A stretch of DNA of 25,163 nucleotides from NCBI GenBank assembly GCA_964384625.1, contig CAYLNH010000088.1, positions 1-25,163 on the forward strand, in the 5' to 3' direction. The position numbers were made by a program, and so were the translations under genes. Shown in pieces: positions 14,524-24,000 of this stretch (positions within the stretch are counted from its first letter, which is position 1; every line of letters starts with the position of its first letter). Below the pieces are notes generated by a model. It searched no databases. It saw only the letters and a list, made by a program, of their open reading frames with translations, and was not told the DNA's origin. The stretch comes from CAYLNH01 sp964384625. Its GTDB lineage: Bacteria > Verrucomicrobiota > Lentisphaeria > JABSQK01.

Positions 14524-14771
14524 CGTTGCAATTCAGCGCCATTCTTCGCTAGACCCCGGGTCGCTCGTCGGCCCGGTGAATGAGTTCATCAGGGCAGGAG
14601 ACGGCCCCGCGACCCTGCTTCCCAGCGCCCGAAAAGCGGGGTGAGGGCTTGCAGCCACGAATGAACTTCTTCCCCAGGCGGATAAACCGCCTGGGGTCGT
14701 ATGATCGAGCCAATTGTCGGCAGAGAACACTTACGGAGGTGACATGCGCCCCGGTCCAAACTTCGCAAACA
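14524..14771 (+). repeat. R element copy 2 (R2), first 248-bp tandem unit
   Basis: Nearly identical to the next unit over 248 bp, and related to R1 in reverse orientation. It contains a GACCCCGGGTC palindrome, AATGAGTTCAT, one arm of the R1 central palindrome (GCTTCCCAGCGCCCGAAAA) and the 10-bp CCCCAGGCGG/CCGCCTGGGG hairpin (14672-14681 and 14687-14696). It ends with GACATGCG (14741-14748) and GGTCCAAACTTCGC. Confidence 0.9.
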
Positions 14772-15016
14772 CGTTGCAATTCAGCGCCATTCTTCGCTAG
14801 ACCCCGGGTCGCTCGTCGGCCCGGTGAATGAGTTCATTAGGGCAGGAGACGGCCCCGCGACCCTGCTTCCCAGCGCCCGAAAAGCGGGGTGAGGGCTTGC
14901 AGCCACGAATGAACTTCTTCCCCAGGCGGATAAACCGCCTGGGGTCGTATGATCGAGCCAATTGTCGGCAGGAAACGCCTACGGCAGTGACATGCGCCCC
15001 CGGTCCAAACTTCGCT
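14772..15016 (+). repeat. R element copy 3 (R3), second tandem unit
   Basis: A direct repeat of R2 with few substitutions (hairpin arms 14920-14929 and 14935-14944). Its terminal GACATGC (14989-14995) lies 21 nt before the -35 box of the giant protease gene, the same distance as in R1 before the PAS-like gene. Confidence 0.9.
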
Positions 15017-15045
15017 TTGAACTGAGCGCCCATGTTCATTATATT
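15017..15045 (+). promoter_or_regulatory. Sigma-70-type promoter of the giant protease gene
   Basis: TTGAAC (15017-15022) and TATATT (15040-15045) are separated by 17 nt. Transcription would start near 15052, about 44 nt before the ATG. The promoter lies where a third 248-bp unit would begin and still resembles the unit start (TTG..A...AGCGCC.AT.TTC). Confidence 0.65.
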
Positions 15046-15095
15046 ACTGGCTTGGACGAGTTCTGTTCTGATCACCGATTACGAGGGGTTCACCG

Positions 15096-18000
15096 ATGAC
15101 CGCATTTCGCCGCCTGTCGCCGCGCCTGCTGTGTGTTTTCGCGCTGTTGCTGCTGTTCGCCACCCCCGGCGACGCCGGCAAACGCCGACGCCCGAAGAAA
15201 AAGCGCGGGCGCCCACCGAAGATCGAAATGCCGAAGAAGACCTCGAGAGCGATTACCCCAAAACAGCGAACCACCTCTTCCAAACGTGGACGTTCCCGCA
15301 ATTGGTGGCGCCGGCTGTTGGGTGTCCCGCCGCGAAATCCCGTGCGCTTCGGCCCGAAACGCAATCGTCACGACATCGTGAGCGAGTTGCGGGCGAAGCA
15401 ACGCTGGGAGCGGTGGCAGGCCATCTGGTGGGCCCGACTTCACGGAATTCCCATTCGGATTGAAACCAAAACCGTGCTAATGGAATTGATTGCAGTTGAG
15501 AACGGCAAACCGGTATACAACCAGACCACCAATGTTGATGCCGCAATTTCCACGGCTGCCGATCAGGTGCGCAACATGCCGCCGTTCAATGTCGACGGCA
15601 GCGGTTGGACGGTCGGCATCTGGGACGGCGGCTGGGCGCGGCCGACGCATCAGGAGTTTGGCGGCAGGGTTAACGCGCTCGGTAGCGGTTCAGTCCATTA
15701 CCACGCCACCCACGTCGCCGGCACCATCGGCGGTACTGGCTACTCCGGCTATGAGAACGCCCGCGGTATGGCACCGGCGGTAACCATCGATTCCTACGAC
15801 TGGGGCCTTGATGCCAGTCAGATGATGGCCCGCGGCATGTCCTACCCGGGCGAAAGCGGCGCCATCATGCTCTCCAACCATTCCTACGGCCGCACCTGTG
15901 GTTGGGTCAGGGATGGGGGGGGGAATTGGTATTTCTACGGCGACTGGGCCGCTGACGTTGAACCTCAGTTTGGTCAGTACGGCAGTGACTACGCCCGGCT
16001 TTGGGATGGTATCGCCTACAGCTTGCCGTACTACCTCGTCTTCAAATCGGCCGGGAACGATCGCAATGATGTTGGCCCGACCGATGGAGAGACCGTCTAC
16101 TATTGGAATGGCAGTTGGCAGCCGATTACCTACGACTCCGCGCAACACGCCGACGGTGACAGCGACTATGCCGGTGGGTTTGATACCATGAATCCTCGGT
16201 CCTGCGCCAAGAACATCTTGACGGTCGGTGCCGTCAACGATGCCAACGCCAGTGCCGGCGGTGCTCGTGATACGTCGCAAGCGACCATGACCTCCTTCTC
16301 CTCCTGGGGACCGACGGATGACGGCCGGATTAAACCGGACCTCGTCGCCAATGGTGTCGAACTCTATTCCGCGGACTCCGGTCATGATGCTGACTATCGA
16401 ATTCTGTCGGGCACCAGCATGTCCACCCCAAATGCCTGCGGGTCGGCTGTGCTGCTCGTCGACTACTTCGAGGACCGTTTCCCCGGGCAGGCCATGCGCG
16501 CCAGTACGCTGAAGGCACTCCTGATCCACACCGCCGACGACCTCGGTAATCCCGGCCCCGACTACAAGAACGGTTGGGGTTTGATGAATACCAAAGCCGC
16601 CGCCGACGTTGTCAAGGCCTACGCTGACAACCCGTCATCCCAACTCCTGACCGAAGGACGGCTGACCAGCGCCAATTCTTCCGATACCTACCGCATCCTC
16701 TGGAACGGGAAAGACCCGATCCGTGTGACTCTGTGTTGGACGGATCCGCCGGGCGCCGCCGCCAACGAGCATAACAACAGTGATCCAAAGCTCGTCAACG
16801 ACCTCGACCTGCAACTGACCGCCCCCGACGGTTCGGTCCTGTCGCCGTTTGTTCTGGACCCGGCCAATCCCAATAACGCGGCCACTGCCGGCGAAAACAA
16901 CCGTGACAACGTCGAACAGGTCCTGGTCTCTTCGCCCAGCCCCGGCGTTTACACCATCACCGTTGACTACGATGGTACCCTTGCCGACGGCGAACAGTGG
17001 TACTCGCTGATCCTCACCGGCGGCGCCCAGCGCGTCGCCCCATTGTTGCCGGGCATCACGGAGGTGATTCCGCATCGCGGTTCCGGCGTTATGTCCATGA
17101 CCATTTGCGGCCGCAACTTCCTCACCGGCGCCCAAGCCCGTCTGACCCGCGAAGGTCAGACGCCGATCGAACTGACCGGCGAGCAGGTCGGCAGCGAAAC
17201 CATCATCGGCCAACTCGACCTGACCGGTGCTGCTATCGGCCCGTGGAACGTTGAGGTCACCAACCCCGACGGCCGCAAAGCTGTTATGGCCGGTGGCTTC
17301 ATCGTCGAGACCGCGCCGGGCTCCGCCTATGCCACCTTGCCGTTCGTCGAAGATTTTGAGACGTTTCCGCATGCTGCATACTGGAGAGCGTTCGGCAGTA
17401 ATGACGGGCGCATCACCTGGTACCAGGGGCTTGAACCTCATGCCGGGGTCCAGCACGTGATCCTGGACGACGAGTTCGATGATCAGACGTATTCGCAGGC
17501 AGGGATTGAGTTGACGGTATATACCGCCGGCTGGTCCAATCTTGTTCTACGGTTCTATCACAAGCATTTCAATGACGAACCTCATCCGATGTCGGCTTCC
17601 TATACCACCAACGAGTACAGCGATGGCGTCTCCGTGTCCGTGGACCAGATCACCTGGTATCGGGTCCAGGATCTGTCGGCCGGTACCGCGGACTGGAGCA
17701 AATATGAAATCAACCTGAGTCAATTACTTGCCGCCCAAGGCATCCTGCGCCCGGCCAAAATCTACCTGCGCTTCCAGCAGTACGACAACTACCCGGTCGA
17801 GGCAGACGGCTTCGCCTTTGACGATATTTCGATTGATGGCGACCCCCGGATTGTCTATGTCAAACACGATGCCACCGGCAGCAATGACGGCAGCAGTTGG
17901 ACCAATGCCTTTACCTCCTTGCAGGATGCTTTGGCCGTTGCCACCTTCCTTGACGAGGTCTGGATCGCGCGCGGCAGCTACTTCCCCGACACGGCCAGTC

Positions 18001-21000
18001 CCGGCGATCGCAACAAACGGTTCCAGATTCTCAGTAACATGCAGATCTACGGCGGCTTTGCCGGCACCGAAACCCAGCGCAGTCAACGCGATTGGGTTGC
18101 CAACCCCACGTATCTCAACGGCAACATCGGTGATCCCAGTTCGAAATTCGATAATTCCTATCATGTCATCTATGCAACGTCAGCGACTAATGCGATCATC
18201 GACGGCGTTACAATCATGAACGGCCATGCCTCGGGAGGGAACTTTGAATCCCGCGCCGCCGGCGCGGCGCTGGTCACTTCGGACCTGCATTTCCGCAACT
18301 GCCGATTTGTCGGCAATCACGCCGATCACGGGGGGGCCGCGGTGACGATCTGCAGTTCCCCGTCGGCCGTCGCCACCTTTACCAATTGCCTGTTCCTCGA
18401 CAACAGCACAAGCCTTGCTTCGCCCGGCGGCACGGTGGAGGTCGCTATTGACCAGCCGGTCGTGTTCAATAACTGTACCTTCGCCCGCAACAGCGCAAAG
18501 GGCGCAGAGGCCATCGTCAATACAGACACCGTCGCGGTTGTCGTCCGCAACTGCATCCTCTGGGATTCCCCCGGCGTCGACGAGGTCTCCGGCAACGTCA
18601 CGATCGCCAATACCTGCATCCGCCAGACCGGCTACGGCGGCAGCAACGGCAACACCGAGAATGATCCGCTCTTCAACCGGCCGACAGCCTTTGGCGGCAT
18701 CTGGGATGTCGGCAGTGACTACGGCGACTACGGCATCCCGCGCACCAGCCCCTGTCGCGATGCGGCTGACGCGGTCACTGCAACCGCGAAGGACCTCCTT
18801 GGCTACCCGCGCGACCGTAACCCCGATATGGGCGCCTATGAATATCAGAAACGCCCGCTCAATGTCGTCCTCGTCGATGACAGCGCCGTCGGCGCCAATG
18901 ACGGGTCCACCTGGGAGGATGCGTTTAACGATTTGCAGGATGCAATCGCGACGGCGGCAGCCCATGCCGACATCACGGAAATCTGGATTGCCGCCGGCAC
19001 CTACAAGCCGGACGGTGCCAGCCCCGGCGACCGCACCCTCTCCTATCTCCTGATCCCCGGTGTCGCGATCTACGGCGGCTTCGCCGGCATCGAGAATCAA
19101 CGCAGCCAGCGCGACTGGAAGACCAATATTGCCGATCTAAACGGCGACCTCGCCGATGACGATGGCGATAATCTTAACCCGGACTCCACGCGCCGGAAGA
19201 ACAACTCGTTGCATGTCATTGATGCCACCGGTGCGGATGCGACCGCCATCCTCGACGGCGTTACCGTCAGCCACGGCAATGCCAGTGTCGGGCCGTTCCC
19301 GAATCATACCGGCGGGGGGCTCTGGTGCGTCAACGTCTCGCCCACCGTCCGCAACGTCACCTTCTATCGCAACACCGCCTGGAACAGCGGCGGCGCCGTC
19401 TCCTGCGTCAACGGCGGGTCCGCTACCATCGAGGATTGCACCTTCAATGAGAACTTTGCCCAGTGGGGCGGCGGCGGCCTCAGTGTCGTCGACGCGACGC
19501 CGGTGATCCGGCGCTGTCGCTTCATCAAGAACAATACCGCTGGCGACGGCGGTGGCCTGCGATTGGCCAATCTGAGCGCCCCGCTTACGGTCGTCAACGG
19601 TGTCTTTCTCAACAACAGTGCCGACGACGACGGCGGCGGCATTTATACTTACCTTGGCAGCAACAACGCCACTATCATCAACTGTAGTTTCAGCCGGAAC
19701 TCCGCCGATACCGGCGGCGGCATCGCCTGCGAGAATTCGCACCCGACAATCACCAATTGCGTGCTCTGGTATAACGCCGCCGTCACCAGCGGTCCGGAAA
19801 TCTACAGCTTTATGGGTGCGGCACCGACCATCAGCTACAATTGCATCGACCACGTTGCTCTCGATGGCGTCGACAACAACTTCCGAAAACGTCCGCATTA
19901 CGCTGATCCCGACAGCGATCTGCATATTCGCAATAACAGCCCCTGTATTGACCGGGCCAACTCAAGCGGTGCGCCGGCGGATGACGCCGACGGCAATTCG
20001 CGCGATGCCAAGCCGGACGTCGGCGCCTACGAAAAGACCCCTCTCCTGACGCGCGACATCATCTACGTCAAGCAGGATGCCGTCGGCAACAACGACGGCA
20101 CGTCTTGGGCCGATGCCTTCAATGACCTCCAGGACGCTTTGGCGGTCGCTGTCGTCGACAGTGAAATATGGATCGCCGGCGGCAGCTATCGGCCGGATGG
20201 CGCCAGCCCCGACGACCGCTCGCTGTCCTTCGACCTGCCGGAGGGCGCCAAGCTCTACGGCGGCTTCGCCGGCACCGAGACCTCGCGCAGCCAACGCGAC
20301 TGGCCGAAGAATCCCACGACTCTCACCGGCGACATCGGCGAACCGGGCTCTTACAGCGACAACAGCTACCACGTTGTAACCATGACGGGGCAGGGCGCCG
20401 GCGGCGGCAAAGTCTCCACCGTGGTTCCCGGGAACTACGAGGTGGTCTACCAACTGCTCCAACTGATGGACGGCCAGTACTTGGGCGTCGGACAGGTGAC
20501 CAACGCCGATTCCGACGTAATGCTCGTGCGTTACACCAAGAGCGGCATCCCCGATACGGGTTTCGGCACCAACGGCATCGTCACCATGAACACCGGCTCC
20601 GGCTTCTGGGAGAACATCTACGCGGCGACCCTCGATGAGGACGGCCGCATTATCGTCGCCGGCGGCCGTTCTGGAGGCGGCAACTCCGAGATCTTCATTG
20701 CCCGTTTCCACGCCAACGGCCAACTGGACACAACCTTTGCTGCCGGCGGCTTCGTCACCCTGAGTGGCGGCAATGGGCAGTGGGCCGAAGCCGTCACCAC
20801 CGACAACGACGGCCGCATCGTCGTGGCCGGTCGCCGCAACGGCTCAAACAACGATGTCATCGTCGCCCGCTTCCTGGTCAACGGCGAACTGGACATGTCC
20901 TTCAATGGCTCCGGTTTCCGCGTGCAGGACATCGCTGGCTATAACGACCAGGCGTACGCCGTCGAGATCGACTCGAACGACCGCATTGTTGTCGCCGGCT

Positions 21001-24000
21001 ACGCGGAGAATGCCTCCGGCAGGGACGTCCTGGCCATGCGCCTGCTCGACGATGGTTCCCTCGACACCAGTTTCGATACGGACGGCATCGTCACCGACGA
21101 TCTGGGCGGCGGCTGGGATGTCGCCCGCGATCTGGCAATCGACGCGGCCGGACGGCTTGTGATCACCGGTGACGGCCAGTTCGGCGGCAACACCGACCTG
21201 TTCGTCCTGCGCCTGGATACGGCCGGGGTGCGCGACAACAGTTTCGATACCGACGGCCTCGTTTCCCTCGATATCAACGGCCACTGGGACAGCGGCAGCC
21301 AGGTTCGCATCGACGGCAACGGCAGTATCGTCGTATTCGTCAACAGCGACAGCGGGCCGAGCCAGTATGACTTCACCGTTGTCCGCTATACCCACGCCGG
21401 CGTGCTCGACCCGAGCTTCAACGGCACCGGCATTGCCCAGGTCGATTTCGCCGCCGACTCGGACGAGGCCTGGTCCGGTCTCATCGACGACCAGGGCCGG
21501 CTCGTGACCGCAGGCAGCGCGTACGCCGGTGACTACGCCGTCGGCCTCACGCGACACCTGGCGGACGGCACGCTCGATGCGGAGTTCGGGCGCTCGGCTC
21601 CATGTCGAGTGGACGGTCTGATCGTGGAGCGGGGCAACGGCGTGGGCGGGGCGACCGTACCCCATGGCGGCGGCATCCTGCTTGATGCCGCTCGTCTCGT
21701 GGTGCGGAACGCGATGATCCGCAGCAACCGCGCCGGTCAGTATGGCGGCGGAATCCATGGTGATAACGGCTCTACCGTCGACCTGGAGAACTGTTTGTTC
21801 TACGAAAACGTGGCGCAGTCTTATGCCGGCGTGGACATTGATCTGGAGAGTTCGTCGGCCGTTCTCAACAGTTGCACTCTTGCCTCCTATCTTGCCGCCG
21901 TGTCTACTCCCTCACAGATCCGTTGCCAGAACTCAACCACCGGCATCAACATCAGGAACTCTATCCTCTACCCGGATATAGGTTCTTCAATGGTCCAGGT
22001 GATCGTCACGGTCAATGCGCCAGTTTTCGTCAACTATTCCTGCGTGCGCGCTTGGGCCGGTCCCGGTACCGGCAATATCACGGTCTATCCGCAGTACAAT
22101 CCCGAACTTCGTCTGGGCGCCACCAGCCCCTGTATTGGCCAGGCTGATCCGGCCACTGCCGCCGACAAAGATCTCGACAAGCATGCACGCGACAGTGATC
22201 CGGACATGGGCGCCTATGAGTACCTCCCTCTTGCGCCCGCAGGCATCATCTACGTCAAGAAATCAGCCACCGGCGCTAACAACGGGACCTCCTGGACCGA
22301 TGCCTATGTCGATCTCCAGAGCGCCCTCGCCGCGGCCGTCGCCGGCACGAACGAGATCTGGGTTGCCGCCGATTCCTACAAACCGGACAACGCCTCCCCG
22401 GGTGACCGCAGCCTGACCTTCACGCTGAAAGCCGGCGTCGGCGTCTACGGCGGCTTCATCGGCACCTACGAAACCCAGCGCAGCCACCGACGTTGGCTCG
22501 AGAATATCACCATCCTTACCGGCGACCTCAACGGCGACGATGATACCACGGGCAACGCCGAGAACAGCTACCACGTTGTTACCGGCGCAGGGACTGATGC
22601 GACGACAACCCTCAATGGCTTCACCGTGGAACGCGGTAATGCCGACGGCGCCGGTACGAATGAAATGCGGGGGGCCGGTTTGGCGAATTTCGGCACGTCG
22701 CCGCTGATACAAAGTTGCACCTTCCGCTACTGTACGGCTGAGGAAGGCGGCGCGGTCAACAACACCGGCGGGATTGTCGTGCGCGATTGCGTGTTTCTGG
22801 AAAACCGCGCCACTGATCACGGTGGCGGCGCGATCTACAATGAAAATGCGGTACTCACACTCGAACGTTGTCGCTTTGAGAAGAACTCCGCAGTCGGTAT
22901 GTCATCAGGCCCAGCCGTTGGCGGCGGCGCGATCTATACCTACAATGCCCCAATAACCGCCGTGGACTGCGCATTTGTCGAGAACCGGGTCGAGATACAT
23001 GATACCGGTGTGCCCGATGATGACGCCTTCCGAGCTCCGGGGGGGGCGATTCAGTCGTATGGCAATTCTGGTCCAGCCGGAGATATGGTCATCAGACGCT
23101 GCACTTTTGCGCGAAACCGCGCCGGCCGCGGCGGGGCGGCAGTGAGCTACAGGCGCAAGGCGGTTTTCGACAAGTGCGAGTTTGCCGCCAACGCCGTTAC
23201 CGGCCTTGGCGGTGCTCTGGATCTGCGTTCGCCGGCGGAGGTCGAGAACTCCCGCTTCGTCGGCAATACGGCCGACCGCTATAACGGCGCCTATGGGAAT
23301 GGTGGTGCAGTTTCCGTGGCCTCATTTACCTCCGCCCCCGCTGTCATGGATTTTGACAATTGTACGTTCACATGTAATCGGGCCGAACGGTATGGCAGTA
23401 CCGTCTTTGCGTACCTGAACGCACCGCTCACAGCGGTCCGCCTGCGCAACATCATCTCCTGGTCCAACCCGGACATCGGCAGTCCACCCGTTCATCAGCG
23501 CGGCGCCGGCACGCTGCCCGGCACTTATGTCGATGTCAGCTACTCGAACCTGGAAATCGCCCCGGCCGGTCTCGTGACCGGCGTCAACAACATCTCCGCG
23601 GACCCGCAGTTCGTCGCCGCCGCCGACCCGGGGGCCGACGGGACCTGGGGCACCGTCGACGACAACTACGGCGATCAACACCTGCAAAGCAGCAGCCCGT
23701 CCATCGATACCGGCGATCCGAATGACCCGCTGGCCGACGACCTCGACGGCAACCCGCGCAATGCCATGCCCGACCAGGGCTGCTATGAAGCGCAGTTCGC
23801 CGGCAGCAAGATCATCTATGTCGATATCGATGCCGCCGGCGACAACGACGGCACATCCTGGACCGATGCCTTCAACGACCTGCAGGACGCCCTCGCCGCC
23901 GCCAACGCGCATGACCAGATCTGGATCGCCGAAGGCGATTACAAACCCGATGGCGCTGATCCCGGTAACCGCGGCCTCGCCTTCAATCTCAAGGACCGCG

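Noticed and set aside
15180..15240. AT-hook-like RGRPPK motif near the start of the giant protease
   Set aside because: It lies in the basic propeptide behind a signal peptide of an exported protein, so DNA binding in the cell is unlikely. The general Lys/Arg richness explains it.
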